DNA of 64,000 nt from an uncultured Eubacteriales bacterium (GTDB lineage: Bacteria > Bacillota > Clostridia > Lachnospirales > Lachnospiraceae). Of the stretch, positions 16,796 through 26,800 are shown one piece after another. The position numbers and the translations under genes were made by a program. The stretch lies in contig OMWV01000046.1 of NCBI GenBank assembly GCA_900314845.1, positions 33,106 through 97,105 on the forward strand, written 5' to 3'. The notes below the pieces were generated by a model. The model ran no database searches, had not been told where the DNA came from, and saw only the letters and a list, made by a program, of their open reading frames with translations. Each line of letters starts with the position of its first letter. Positions within the stretch are counted from its first letter, which is position 1.

Positions 16796-17191
16796 TTATT
16801 TATAAAATTCCCTCCATTCCAGATCGCCTCTGTCCAGGGCCTTTATCAGGAGCTCTGCCGTGGCAAGATTCGTCGCGATAGGGATATTGTGCATATCACA
16901 CAGGCTGACGATCGTATAGGCGTCAGGTTCGTAAGATTTGGGAGAATAAGGATCCCGCAGGAAGATCACCAGATCGATGTTGTTATTCTCTATCTGGGCT
17001 CCCAGCTGCTGATCGCCTCCCAGACGTCCGGCCAGGAACTTGTGTATGTTAAGGTTTGTGACCTCTTCCACCAGTCTGCCGGTGGTACCGGTCGCATACA
17101 GTTCGTTTTTATTCAAAATGCCTCTATACGCTATGCAGAAATTCTGCATGAGTATCTTCTTTGTGTCATGCGCTACCAGCCCAATCTTCAT
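16796..17191 (-). CDS. mgsA: Methylglyoxal synthase
   Basis: Converts dihydroxyacetone phosphate to methylglyoxal and phosphate. It has 131 residues, with VAHDTKK at the N-terminus, ATGTTGRL, and the AGRLGGDQQLGA phosphate/catalytic region, all diagnostic. It is located 3 bp after rodA, a linkage often seen in clostridia, and is probably co-transcribed with the rod-shape genes. Confidence 0.97.
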   Translation of the reverse strand: MKIGLVAHDTKKILMQNFCIAYRGILNKNELYATGTTGRLVEEVTNLNIHKFLAGRLGGDQQLGAQIENNNIDLVIFLRDPYSPKSYEPDAYTIVSLCDMHNIPIATNLATAELLIKALDRGDLEWREFYK

Positions 17192-17194
17192 ATT

Positions 17195-18349
17195 TTACCT
17201 CCTGTTCCTTTGCAAACCCACATTTAACACTAAACCAATACATATGAAATTGCTCAGCAGAGAACTCAGGCCGTAGCTTACAAACGGAAGCGGAAGCCCC
17301 GTGTTTGGGATCAGGCCTGTCGCGACGCCGATATTAACAAATGACTGGAATGAAATGATTCCGGCTGTTCCCGCAGCGATCATTCTGCCCCTTATATCTC
17401 TGGCGTTTGCCGCGATCTTCAGGCATTCTATCACTATGAGCAAAAGCAGACCGATCACAAGGCAGCAGCCGAGGAAGCCCAATTCCTCTCCTACGACCGC
17501 GAATATGAAATCCGTCTGCGGCTCTGAGATAAAATTGCCGCCCTTCACGGATGTGAAGGTGTTGTTGTTGAGTCCCTTGCCGGTAAGCATGCCGGACCCG
17601 ATCGCCATGATGGAGTTGTACTGCTGATTTCCTGTGGTCAGCAGGAACTTGGACGGGTGCAGGAAACTCATGATCCTGTTCAACTGGTAACCTCTGAGCA
17701 ATATCTGAAAAGGCTGCTGTACATACCATATGATAAATGCCCCTAAGGGTATGCCGACAGCCATTATGATACCGATGACCCGGAAGCTGAGGCCTCCGGC
17801 AAATATCAGCACCGCGAACAGGAAGAGCAGTACCAGCGTGGTCGAAAGATCAGGCTCTATCATTACCAGAAACATAGGTATGGCATAGAGGAAGAATATT
17901 CTGATCAGAGTGCTGAACCTGTCCAAACGGTTTTTCTGTTCGCTGATGATGTAGGCGAAAATAACGACCAGCAGGGCCTTGCACAGCTCAGAGGGCTGAA
18001 ATGTTCCCATAGAGCCGAGCCTGAACCACCTTTTTGCGCCGTTTACGTTGTATCCGACAAGCCGTACAGCGACAAGCATCAGTATATTTATAGAATACAA
18101 AACCCAGGAGATTTTTGCAATATAATTATAGTCCAGCAGAGAAATAATCACCATTATGATCGAGCTTCCGATCAGTCCCACGATCTGTTTGGTGATAAAT
18201 CCGTCCGCGGCTGAGCCTATGACCAGGACCCCGATGATACTCAGGGCGATCACATAGATCAGCAGCCGGATATCATACATTCTGAAATTATATTTTCTGA
18301 TCCTGCTGGATAAAGGGGACCTCTTGTTATATTTCATTTTGTCTATCAC
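17195..18349 (-). CDS. rodA: SEDS peptidoglycan polymerase RodA
   Basis: A multi-pass (about 10 helices) SEDS-family glycosyltransferase that polymerises peptidoglycan with PBP2 in cell elongation. It has 384 residues. Conserved stretches are GAKRWF, QPSELCKAL, EPDLSTTLVL, FISEPQTDFIFAVVGEELGFLG and GLPLPFVSYG near the end. It directly follows the PBP2 gene and precedes mgsA. Confidence 0.96.
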   Translation of the reverse strand: MIDKMKYNKRSPLSSRIRKYNFRMYDIRLLIYVIALSIIGVLVIGSAADGFITKQIVGLIGSSIIMVIISLLDYNYIAKISWVLYSINILMLVAVRLVGYNVNGAKRWFRLGSMGTFQPSELCKALLVVIFAYIISEQKNRLDRFSTLIRIFFLYAIPMFLVMIEPDLSTTLVLLFLFAVLIFAGGLSFRVIGIIMAVGIPLGAFIIWYVQQPFQILLRGYQLNRIMSFLHPSKFLLTTGNQQYNSIMAIGSGMLTGKGLNNNTFTSVKGGNFISEPQTDFIFAVVGEELGFLGCCLVIGLLLLIVIECLKIAANARDIRGRMIAAGTAGIISFQSFVNIGVATGLIPNTGLPLPFVSYGLSSLLSNFICIGLVLNVGLQRNRR

Positions 18350-18360
18350 TCCAGAACAAA

Positions 18361-21177
18361 TTAATCGGACTGCGTGCTGATATCAGGTATATTGGCAGTT
18401 CTCACACTGGAATCTGTTTCTGATGACACATCTTCTGAACTGTCATTCTTTTTCCTGTTCACGGGCACATTGAAGTATGTGCACATGAGATCGGCGTAAA
18501 GATCCAAAACCTTGGAGGAACCGTATCCGTTGGGTATGATGATCACAGCCGACACCTCAGGATCCTTGTAGGGGGCATAGCCGATGAAAAGCGCATGGTT
18601 TGGCTCATCTTCCGACTGCTGGGCAGTTCCGGACTTGCCTGCCATGGTAACGCCCAGGCCGGACATCTTTGTGCTGTAATCCGAGACATTTACCACATCG
18701 TACATGCCCTGGTGGATCGTGTTCCAGGTACTCTTCTTAATATTAATCTTCTTGTCAATTACTGTATCACATTTGTCAAGGACTTTGCCGTCGTGATCTG
18801 TTATCTTGCTCAGGAGGGAAAGTTTGTATACATCTCCCGAATTCGCAAGGGCTGTCACATATCGGCTCAGCTCGGCTGCCGTAAAGTTATTCGTTCCCTG
18901 GCCGATCGCGGAGCGGACAGCACTCTCGTCTGATATCCTGGGGCTGGTCTCTGCCAGTTCCAGGCCGGAAACGCTGTCCAGACCATACATGGCAGCATAT
19001 TTTGCCAGCCGCTTCAGTCCCAGGGAGTCGCTGAATTTTCCCTTGCTTGTCGTTGCCAGCCTGTATCCCACCTCGTAGAAGAAGTAGTTGCAGGAATACA
19101 TGATAGCCTGGGTCACATTGATATCTCCGTGGCCGCCCTTATTCCAGCAGGAGGCGTGGGGAGTGACCTTTGTGTATTCTACATTATCGTAAATATAGGT
19201 ATCATTTGTTATGACTCCTTCTTCCAGGCCAGCTGTTGTTGACACGAGCTTAAAAGTGGAGCCCGGCGCCAGAGCCTGCATCGTGACCTTGTTGTAGAGA
19301 GGAAGAGATTTATCTTCCAGAAGCTTTGCATAATATTCCGAATCGTTCATTTTGTTGGCGTCATAGCCCGGATAAGATACAAGAGCCTTCACTTTGCCGG
19401 TCTTGACATCCGTAACGATATAGGAGCCGGAACAGGGTTTAAGCCCCAACATGGCAGGGGTGATCTCCATATAGTAGACCTTCCGGTACATAAAACTGTA
19501 GGCCGAAAGGCTGCCGGAGACAAGCTTTCTGTAATCGGAATCCTTTTCAAGCACTCCCTGGTCATAGAGGAGAAGGCAGATCTCTTCCCCTGTGATCTCC
19601 TTGTTTTTCAGCATATAGTAATAGGCTTCCTTCTCGAAATCATTGTAGGAGGGAAGGTTTTCATTGATATAGGAGACCATAGCCTGGTATATCTCGTCTG
19701 TACCCAGATAGTCTGACGAGACGTTCAGGTAAGACAGGTCGACGAGGTTGCGGCTTATCATATAGTTTAAAAATGTATAAAGGCTGATATCGCCATCGTT
19801 CCAGCTCTTGAGCCGGGCATCGTCACTGCCCAGTTTTGATGTGTTTACCACACCGTCTCCCACCAGCATATCGTAGGCCATCTCTATGTAAGATTTCTCT
19901 TCGCTGTCAAGGGATTTTTTCTTTTTGTTCATGGCGTCTGAGATCTTGCGGGAAACACTTGTCTCATAATTGAGATACTTCTTGTAGAAGGCTTTCTCTC
20001 CTTTTGAGGCATCCTCCGATTCCAGATGCTTGAGATCTATCACATTATTGTCAATCAGGGCATAGTAAAAATCTCCCGAATTGATATAGAGCTCGTCGTT
20101 TTTTGTGCCGACTGTTCCCTCTCTCATATAGGCCAGCAGGATGCCGGCGATCCGCTCCTCCAGCATATCGTAGGCCTGTTTTGTGAAGTCTGCGTCTATG
20201 GACAGGTAGACGTCCTTGCCGGGAACGGGGTCTACGGTATCGGCAGTCTCGAGTACTTTTCCCATATTGTTTACATACAGGGTCTGCGAGCCCTTTGTCC
20301 CCTTGAGCGTATCCTCGTAGTTGGCCTCTATCCCGGACTTGCCGATCTCATCGTTCTGTGAATAATCTGTCTTTCCGTCTTCTTGATATTTGGCCAGCTC
20401 ATCTTCGGAGATGTTTCCGATATAGCCTGTGATATCAGAAAAATACTTGCTGTCCGTGTAGACTCTCTTATAGCCCTGATCAATGGAGACGCCGGGCAGA
20501 CTGTCCTGATTCTCCTTGACAGCAGCGACAAGTTTGTCGCTGGCGTCGGAGACCACGGTGACAGCCAGATACTGTGCGTATCGCTTCATGAAAATGTCGT
20601 AGCGGACAGAGAGGATGTCGAGGATCCTCTGAGTGTCATAGGCGGCGGTATCCAGATCGAACATATCGCTGCCGCAGAGATAGTCATATACTTCCTGGGC
20701 GTCTGCGCTCTTTTGCTCGTCATCCAGTTCCTGGGTGCTGTAGATATCTTTTTTGAAACGGACAATGGCAGGCGCGGATCCATTGAATTCTATCTTTCCC
20801 TCTTTGTTCAGCTGAAGGGGGATGTCATAGGTCATCTCATCGCCGGAAGCCTGGATATAATCTATCAGTTTTGAGATCATGGCATTGCGGTCTTTATTCT
20901 TCTGAGATGAGCTGCTGTCTTCTATTGTCACGGTGTAGCAGACTTTGTCATAGGCAAGAGCCGTACCGCTGCTGTCGTATATTGTTCCTCTTGGAGCTGC
21001 CAGCTCCACTTTTTTCTGTATTCTGTATGTAAACTTCTCCAGATAATCCTGGCCGTTCACTATCTGCAGATTGTACAGTCTGACGATCAGGGTCAGAAAT
21101 AATGCTGAAAATATTACTCCCAGGATAAATATCCGGGAACGGATGATATTCAGCAGATCTTCCAGAAAATTTTTCAA
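18361..21177 (-). CDS. Penicillin-binding protein 2 (MrdA-like)
   Basis: A class B transpeptidase for cell elongation, with one N-terminal membrane helix (about 15-37), a dimerisation domain starting at RGTIYDSSG, and a transpeptidase domain. The motifs are GSTFK (Ser about 640), YSCN (about 692-695) and KSGT (about 848). At 938 residues it is about 250-300 longer than typical PBP2. The extra sequence lies mainly between about 330 and 570, before the transpeptidase domain, and is helical and charged. The C-terminal tail is Ser/Asp-rich. The neighbours mreD and rodA support the elongation role. Confidence 0.94.
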   Translation of the reverse strand: MKNFLEDLLNIIRSRIFILGVIFSALFLTLIVRLYNLQIVNGQDYLEKFTYRIQKKVELAAPRGTIYDSSGTALAYDKVCYTVTIEDSSSSQKNKDRNAMISKLIDYIQASGDEMTYDIPLQLNKEGKIEFNGSAPAIVRFKKDIYSTQELDDEQKSADAQEVYDYLCGSDMFDLDTAAYDTQRILDILSVRYDIFMKRYAQYLAVTVVSDASDKLVAAVKENQDSLPGVSIDQGYKRVYTDSKYFSDITGYIGNISEDELAKYQEDGKTDYSQNDEIGKSGIEANYEDTLKGTKGSQTLYVNNMGKVLETADTVDPVPGKDVYLSIDADFTKQAYDMLEERIAGILLAYMREGTVGTKNDELYINSGDFYYALIDNNVIDLKHLESEDASKGEKAFYKKYLNYETSVSRKISDAMNKKKKSLDSEEKSYIEMAYDMLVGDGVVNTSKLGSDDARLKSWNDGDISLYTFLNYMISRNLVDLSYLNVSSDYLGTDEIYQAMVSYINENLPSYNDFEKEAYYYMLKNKEITGEEICLLLYDQGVLEKDSDYRKLVSGSLSAYSFMYRKVYYMEITPAMLGLKPCSGSYIVTDVKTGKVKALVSYPGYDANKMNDSEYYAKLLEDKSLPLYNKVTMQALAPGSTFKLVSTTAGLEEGVITNDTYIYDNVEYTKVTPHASCWNKGGHGDINVTQAIMYSCNYFFYEVGYRLATTSKGKFSDSLGLKRLAKYAAMYGLDSVSGLELAETSPRISDESAVRSAIGQGTNNFTAAELSRYVTALANSGDVYKLSLLSKITDHDGKVLDKCDTVIDKKINIKKSTWNTIHQGMYDVVNVSDYSTKMSGLGVTMAGKSGTAQQSEDEPNHALFIGYAPYKDPEVSAVIIIPNGYGSSKVLDLYADLMCTYFNVPVNRKKNDSSEDVSSETDSSVRTANIPDISTQSD

Positions 21178-21199
21178 ACTTATTCACTCTCCATGAAAA

Positions 21200-21700
21200 T
21201 CAGTTCTTTTCTTTGTCAAGTCTCACTGCGATCAGCAGGATCAGCCGGTAGAGAAAAACAGCCAGTATCACTGTGTAGACAGTCTCCGGCAGGATGATTC
21301 TGCCCAGGTAAAAAAGAAAGTCCAGCCGCCCTCTTATCAGAAATCCAAAAAGATACATATAGATTCCGTAAGCGATGTCGGACGCGCCGATGATCAGTAT
21401 GGGGTATGTGATATCTTCTCTGTAAAATATCCTGTTTGTTTTGCCTGCCGCATAGCCGATGATAAGGAAGCCCAGGGCATACATACCGGTTACCGGTCCG
21501 TAGGTGACGTCCAGAAGCAGACCGCAGATAAATCCTGCCAGGCATCCGTCCAGACTGCCCTCTATGATGGCGATAGAGGCAGTGAAGATCACGAGCAGAT
21601 TGGGCACCACGTCAGCGATCCGGAAATGGGAAAGGAGGGAACTCTGCAGCAGAAAAAGGATAAGAGCTGATACGATGTAAAAAAAGATCCTCTTTTTCAT
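21200..21700 (-). CDS. mreD: Rod shape-determining protein MreD
   Basis: A small polytopic membrane protein (166 aa, about 5 helices) of the elongasome. The sequence is weakly conserved, as usual for MreD, but GFICGLLLDVTYGPVTGMYALGF is a typical internal segment when read in parts. It is placed between mreC and PBP2, which fixes the assignment. Confidence 0.92.
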   Translation of the reverse strand: MKKRIFFYIVSALILFLLQSSLLSHFRIADVVPNLLVIFTASIAIIEGSLDGCLAGFICGLLLDVTYGPVTGMYALGFLIIGYAAGKTNRIFYREDITYPILIIGASDIAYGIYMYLFGFLIRGRLDFLFYLGRIILPETVYTVILAVFLYRLILLIAVRLDKEKN

Positions 21701-21703
21701 CTC

Positions 21704-22615
21704 TTATTTCTCCGTCTGTTTCTCTTCTCCGGATGAAGAAGAACCGCCGCTGCTCTGCTGCTTTTCCCCGGATCTGTTCAGATCGGATCTCAGGTCCTCT
21801 ATCACCATGACTGTGGACAGGTGTTCAAAGTCAACGACAGGTGTGAGCTTGGCGTGGAAACTCAGATCCTTTTCATCCGTTGTGATCTCGCTGATATATC
21901 CGATCAGTATGCCGGGCAGATATTTATCACTGATATAGGAAGTGACAACTTCATCTCCCTCGACCACGGAAGTGTCGTCTGATATCATCTCTACATTCAG
22001 GAGCCCCTTGTTGATCAGCTTTAAGTCTCCCTCAACGATACAGTTGTCATAATTTTTGCTGATCATGGCGCTCACGCTGCTTGTATCGTCTATGATGCTG
22101 CGCACGACGGAAGAAGCAGGTCCGACCTTCGTAACGATCCCCACGAGACCGTCATCAGCGACAACATTCATATTGACTTTTATCCCGTCACTGCTGCCCT
22201 TGTTTATGGTGAAGCTGCTGTACCAGTTGCCAGGATCCTTGCCTATGATCCTTGCCCCGGTCATCTTGTAGCCGGGATATTTTTCAGAGAGACCGGTGAG
22301 TTTCAGAAGATCATCGTAATCAGCCAGATTCTGCTGCATGGAAGTGATCTGGGACTGAAGGTCATCTACCTTGGAACGCAGACTGTCATTCTCAGATTCG
22401 AGCATAGCCTTGTCTTTTCTCTTCTCAGAGGCTGAGGAGGCAAGCCCTCCTATAGCGTTTATCCCGCTCTGCATAGGCCGCAGGATCAGGCTCACTGCCC
22501 GGCCTCCGCCGCTGAAATTGTTCCCTGAGGCGCTTGCTGCTATCAGGGCGACACAGATGACAATCAGGACGATGAATACGATTCTTGGCCTTTTCCTATT
22601 GTTTCTGTTCATCAT
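21704..22615 (-). CDS. mreC: Rod shape-determining protein MreC
   Basis: A bitopic membrane protein (303 aa) that scaffolds the elongasome outside the membrane. It has one N-terminal helix (about 10-30), a coiled coil (about 65-110) and the paired beta-barrel domain with ARIIGKDPGNWYSSFTINKG and VGIVTKVGPASSVVRSIID. The C-terminus is a Ser/Glu-rich tail. It lies 6 bp after mreB. Confidence 0.96.
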   Translation of the reverse strand: MMNRNNRKRPRIVFIVLIVICVALIAASASGNNFSGGGRAVSLILRPMQSGINAIGGLASSASEKRKDKAMLESENDSLRSKVDDLQSQITSMQQNLADYDDLLKLTGLSEKYPGYKMTGARIIGKDPGNWYSSFTINKGSSDGIKVNMNVVADDGLVGIVTKVGPASSVVRSIIDDTSSVSAMISKNYDNCIVEGDLKLINKGLLNVEMISDDTSVVEGDEVVTSYISDKYLPGILIGYISEITTDEKDLSFHAKLTPVVDFEHLSTVMVIEDLRSDLNRSGEKQQSSGGSSSSGEEKQTEK

Positions 22616-22621
22616 ATACCT

Positions 22622-23644
22622 CTAATCGTATGTTGCGTCGCGCATGGAGAACAGAAGTTCTCTGTAGGCGGCTGGTTTCTGCATGATCCTGGCGATTCCC
22701 CGGATCGCGCTGTCAGAAGGACTCTTGGAAAATGTTACCGGTATATGCAGGATGGATTCAAAAAGCTCAGGCAGCTTGGGGATCATGGACGTCCCGCCTG
22801 TAAAATAAATCCCGCCGCGCGTGATCGCGTCCGCCTGGGAAGGGGGAACTTTTCCGATCATGTTGTGGATCGTCTGGACTACATGGATAAAATATGTCTT
22901 CATAGCCTCGAAGACTACAGTAACGGAGACATCCGCACTTGCCGGAAGCCCGGTGATCAGATCTCTGCCGTATATCCTGACGCTGCGCTTTGAATCAGGG
23001 ATGGCGTTGCCCAGCTCAAACTTCAGATACTCGGCCGTCTTCTCCCCTATGAGCAGATTGTTTTCATTTTTTACCGCGCGCAGGATCGTCTCGTTTATCG
23101 TCAGACCGCCTTCTTTGAGAAGGGTGCTGACCGCGATGCCGTTCATCATCATGATGGTGATCTCTGTGGAACCGGCCCCCATATCCACGGTCATGACAGG
23201 ATCCTGGCCGGTAAAAGGAAGATTCTCTCCAATGGCGACGGCAATAGGCCTCTCTACCAGAAAGACATTGTGGGTGTTGAAGGCGGAGTGCATGATCAGG
23301 TTAAAGCAGGCCCGCTTTTCCACCTCGGTGATGTCTGTGGGAACGGCGATGTAAAAATGATTGTTCCGAAAGAAACCGGACACATTGCTGTTCTTGCGCA
23401 GCAGCATCTCCATGCCCTTGCCAAGAAGGTCGACGTCCGCAATGACACCGGACATGACAGGCCTTGAGATCTTTATATTCTTCGGCGTTCTCTCATACAT
23501 CTCATATGCCGCGTCGCCCGCCGCTATCACATTTTTTTTCTGAACGGCTATGAGGTTCTTCTCATTTACAATAAGACCCCGCCCGAGCTGACAGATTCTC
23601 AGGTTCATGGTTCCGGGATCGAGTCCAAACTTTCTGCTGGCCAA
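22622..23644 (-). CDS. mreB: Actin-like cell-shape protein MreB/Mbl
   Basis: A bacterial actin that directs lateral wall synthesis. It has 340 residues, with phosphate loop 1 as DPGTMNLRI, DMGAGSTEITIM as phosphate loop 2, and GGIYFTGGTSMIPKLPE as the adenosine loop. The usual nucleotide segment DLGTAN is DPGTMN here. It is the first gene of the mreBCD-PBP2-rodA run, just downstream of radC. Confidence 0.95.
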   Translation of the reverse strand: MASRKFGLDPGTMNLRICQLGRGLIVNEKNLIAVQKKNVIAAGDAAYEMYERTPKNIKISRPVMSGVIADVDLLGKGMEMLLRKNSNVSGFFRNNHFYIAVPTDITEVEKRACFNLIMHSAFNTHNVFLVERPIAVAIGENLPFTGQDPVMTVDMGAGSTEITIMMMNGIAVSTLLKEGGLTINETILRAVKNENNLLIGEKTAEYLKFELGNAIPDSKRSVRIYGRDLITGLPASADVSVTVVFEAMKTYFIHVVQTIHNMIGKVPPSQADAITRGGIYFTGGTSMIPKLPELFESILHIPVTFSKSPSDSAIRGIARIMQKPAAYRELLFSMRDATYD

Positions 23645-23684
23645 AAAAGTGTCCCCCTATCGAAAGAGCCTGGCAGCGGACAGC

Positions 23685-24398
23685 TCAGATATAACCGGCC
23701 TCCCGCAGGCTCAGATAATTCATATTTCCAATGATCAGATGATCAAAAAGTTCTATTCCCAGAAGTTTTCCCGCTTCACACACCCGCCGGGTAGATTCTA
23801 TGTCCTGCCGGCTGGGAGTCAGGCTTCCGCTGGGATGGTTGTGCACGAGGATAATGCTGACGGCGCCGCCCCTGAGAGCGCAGATGAAGATATCACGCGG
23901 ATCGATCAGGGATGCGTTTACTGTCCCGACAGTCAGGCGCTGTTCTCCTATGAGCGCCCCTCCCGTGTCTAGCATCATGATGTGGAGCTCTTCCTGAGTC
24001 AGCCCCCGCATGGAAGTCATATAATAGCTGGCTGCCTTTGACGGGCTTTCCAGGATCTGGCCCCGGCTGAAGGGGATGCGGGATATTCTTCCTGCCAGTT
24101 CGCAGACCGCTTCTATCTGGATGGCCTTGACCCGGCCTATCCCGCTGATCTTCTTCAGAGAATCGGCTCTGAGCCGGACAAGTCCCTCGAGCCCGGGATA
24201 GCGTTCATCTATATTCAGGAGGGCGTAGGCCGTGTCTATCGCCTTCCTGCCCTGGGCGCCTGAGCGGATGATTATCGCAAGAAGCTCAGCGTCCGACAGG
24301 GCCCCGGCTCCGTACTTCTCCAGCCTCTCGTAGGGTCTCTCCTCTTTCGGGAGATCCTTCATGGTAAGTGCCTGTGTGTTCTTAATATTCTGCGGCAT
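23685..24398 (-). CDS. radC: RadC-like JAB-domain protein
   Basis: A 237-residue protein with an N-terminal helix-hairpin-helix part (about 40-100) and a JAB/MPN metalloprotease-like domain. The metal motif is VHNHPSG...D (His-x-His and a downstream Asp). The family was once called a DNA repair protein, but its role is uncertain. I start at 24398 (MPQNIKNTQ), where CGGAG precedes the ATG; the frame is open further upstream without a ribosome site. radC beside mreB is a widely conserved pair. Confidence 0.93.
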   Translation of the reverse strand: MPQNIKNTQALTMKDLPKEERPYERLEKYGAGALSDAELLAIIIRSGAQGRKAIDTAYALLNIDERYPGLEGLVRLRADSLKKISGIGRVKAIQIEAVCELAGRISRIPFSRGQILESPSKAASYYMTSMRGLTQEELHIMMLDTGGALIGEQRLTVGTVNASLIDPRDIFICALRGGAVSIILVHNHPSGSLTPSRQDIESTRRVCEAGKLLGIELFDHLIIGNMNYLSLREAGYI

Positions 24399-24447
24399 AT
24401 TCTTTCTCCGTTTCCGGCAATGGAGCAGCTGAAAATGAAGAGTTCGA

Positions 24448-24464
24448 GGCCTGAAGATCAGGCC
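24448..24464. repeat. Short perfect hairpin upstream of radC
   Basis: GGCCTGA and TCAGGCC (7-bp stem, 3-nt loop) lie between the gene at 24519 and radC. No T-run follows on the minus strand. It may affect RNA stability or partial termination. Confidence 0.4.
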
Positions 24465-24518
24465 CCGGCCACACGTTAAAATGATTTTATCACAAAAGCC
24501 ATGGATTGTATACCGCAA

Positions 24519-25820
24519 CTATTGCAGGTCTTTGACGATCCCTGCGTCCACAAGAGACTGGAGGGATCTCATGATGCCGTAACGGCCGTGGTCCCAGGTG
24601 AGTCCGCCCTGGAAATAGGCTGCGTAAGGAGGCCTCAGAGGACCGTCAGCGCTCAGCTCGATGGATGAGCCTGATATAAAGGCGCCTGCCGCCATGATGA
24701 CATCACAGTCATAGCCCGGCATGGGCCAGGGTTCCGGTGTCAGGTAGCTGTCTACGGGGGCGGCAGCCTGGATCCCCTTGCAGAAGGCGATAAGAGCCTG
24801 AGGAGACTTAAGCAAAACGGCCTGGATGATATCATAGCGGGGCTCGCTCGCACTGGGCACAACGGTAAATCCGAGCCTTTCATAGATATTTGCCGCGTAG
24901 ACGGCAGATTTCAGGGCACCGGCGCTTACCTGGGGAGCCAGGAAAAGGCCCTGGTAGAGCAGGCGGTTCTGGCCGAAGTTTGCCCCAACTTCCTTGCCCA
25001 GGCCCGGAGTGGTCAGGCGGCAGGCAGCATTTTCCACGCAATCTTTTGTGCCGGCTATATAGCCGCCGCTTGCGGCAAGACCACCGCCCGGATTCTTTAT
25101 CAGGGAGCCGACGCACATGTCTGCTCCCACGTCAGACGGCTCTATTTCTTCTATAAATTCTCCATAACAGTTGTCCACCATGCAGATGACGTCAGGTTTT
25201 ATATCCTTCACAAATGAGATCAGCCGGCCGATCTGTTCCACGGAAAATGTGGGCCGGGGCAGATAGCCCTTCGACCTCTGGATCGTGACAAGGCGTGTCC
25301 GGTCATTTATGGCATTTTTAATGGCATCGTAATCGAAACTGTAGTCCTCCTTCAGTTCCACCTGCCGGTAAGTGACGCCGTATTCTGCCAGGGATCCTCT
25401 CTCCGGGCGGATGCCGATCACGCCCTGCAGGGTGTCGTAGGGAGCGCCCACAGGTGAGAGGAGCTCGTCTCCCGGCCTCAGATTTCCGGAAAGAGCGGTG
25501 GAGAGGGCGTGGGTCCCGCATGTGATCTGTGGTCTGACAAGGGCATCTTCTGTGTGGAAAACGTCCGCGTATACCTTTTCCAGGGTATCTCTTCCGTCGT
25601 CATTGTAGCCGTAGCCTGTGGATGTCATGAAATGAGACTCACTCACCCTGTTCTTCTGCATGGCAGACAGGATTTTCAGCTGATTATACTCTGCCGTGCT
25701 GTCTATATCCTTAAATCTTTCCGCCAAAGAATCTTCCACATCCGCGCAGAAGTCAAATACCTGGGAGCTGATGCCCATGGAAAGATACATTTCCTTTTTA
25801 TCCGGTCTTATTGTGCTCAT
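24519..25820 (-). CDS. Methionine gamma-lyase-like PLP protein (YnbB/COG4100)
   Basis: A fold-type I PLP enzyme of 433 residues, often annotated as 'aluminium resistance protein' or 'methionine gamma-lyase family'. The PLP lysine is in TIQRSKGYLPRPTF, the Asp in CMVDNCYGEF, and GGGLAASGGYIAGTKD is diagnostic. The real substrate is not established. It overlaps miaA by four bases, the same order as in other Firmicutes (mutS-mutL-miaA-ynbB). Confidence 0.92.
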   Translation of the reverse strand: MSTIRPDKKEMYLSMGISSQVFDFCADVEDSLAERFKDIDSTAEYNQLKILSAMQKNRVSESHFMTSTGYGYNDDGRDTLEKVYADVFHTEDALVRPQITCGTHALSTALSGNLRPGDELLSPVGAPYDTLQGVIGIRPERGSLAEYGVTYRQVELKEDYSFDYDAIKNAINDRTRLVTIQRSKGYLPRPTFSVEQIGRLISFVKDIKPDVICMVDNCYGEFIEEIEPSDVGADMCVGSLIKNPGGGLAASGGYIAGTKDCVENAACRLTTPGLGKEVGANFGQNRLLYQGLFLAPQVSAGALKSAVYAANIYERLGFTVVPSASEPRYDIIQAVLLKSPQALIAFCKGIQAAAPVDSYLTPEPWPMPGYDCDVIMAAGAFISGSSIELSADGPLRPPYAAYFQGGLTWDHGRYGIMRSLQSLVDAGIVKDLQ

Positions 25821-26800
25821 CTATATTCCTTTCTGTCAACTGTTTCTATGATATTCTTCTCTTTGAGGATCCGGCACATCCTGTCCAGGATCTCCTGCTG
25901 ACCGCTGTACTGATCCAGATCGATCCACTCGATGTCCTTCTCCCGCCTGAACCATGTCAGCTGTCTTTTTGCGAAATGTCTTGTGTCGGTCTTTATCCGG
26001 CAGACAGCCTCCTGAAGCGTGATCCTGCCGTCTAAATACTCCAGCATTTCCTTGTATCCTATGCCCTGCATGGACACAAGGCCGGGTCCGTACCCAGCCT
26101 CCTTCAGGCGCCGGACTTCTTCTTCCAGGCCGTCAGCCATCATGGCGTCCACTCTCTCTTCTATCCGCCGGTAGAGCTCGTCCCTTTTCATGGTCAGGAC
26201 AAAATAGGCGTAATTGTAGGGGGAAGGGCGCAGGGACTCCACTTTGTTGTGCTCGGATATCCTTTGCCCGGTCTGCCGGTAAAATTCCAGGGCTCTTATG
26301 ACTCTCTTTACATTATTTTCATGGATCTGGCGGGCTGACTCGGGATCGCGCTCCTGCAAAAGCCTGTGAAGTCTTGCCGGTCCGTCTGTCTCTTTCGAAA
26401 TCTCCCAGAGCTTATCCCGGTAGGCTTCATCTGTCTGCACAGGGGTGAAACGGATATCCCGCAGAAGGGCCTGGATGTAAAATCCTGTTCCCCCGGCGGC
26501 GATCGGTATGCGGCCTCTTTCCAGGATGCCGGCGGCAGCCCTGTCCGCTTTTTCCTTAAAGAGGACGACATTGTAAGGCTCATCCGGCTCAAGCTCATCT
26601 ATCAGATGATGGGGGATGCCCTGCATTTCCTCTGCCGTCGTCTTTGCTGTTCCGATATCCATGCCCTTGTAGATCTGCATAGAGTCGGCGCTTATCACTT
26701 CCCCGCCTATGCGCCGGGCAAGGGAGACAGCCAGGGCGCTTTTCCCCGATGCGGTCGGTCCGCCTATGATAATGAGAGGTTTTTTCTTTTCTTCGCTCAT
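25817..26800 (-). CDS. miaA: tRNA dimethylallyltransferase
   Basis: Adds the isopentenyl group to A37 of tRNAs reading UNN codons; MiaB (33886-35484) then adds methylthio. It has 327 residues, with Walker A GGPTASGKSAL, SADSMQIYKGMDIGTAK and the DVHxxNxxR-type region (here HENNVKRVIRALEF). Its start overlaps the mutL stop by one base (TAATG). Confidence 0.97.
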   Translation of the reverse strand: MSEEKKKPLIIIGGPTASGKSALAVSLARRIGGEVISADSMQIYKGMDIGTAKTTAEEMQGIPHHLIDELEPDEPYNVVLFKEKADRAAAGILERGRIPIAAGGTGFYIQALLRDIRFTPVQTDEAYRDKLWEISKETDGPARLHRLLQERDPESARQIHENNVKRVIRALEFYRQTGQRISEHNKVESLRPSPYNYAYFVLTMKRDELYRRIEERVDAMMADGLEEEVRRLKEAGYGPGLVSMQGIGYKEMLEYLDGRITLQEAVCRIKTDTRHFAKRQLTWFRREKDIEWIDLDQYSGQQEILDRMCRILKEKNIIETVDRKEYR

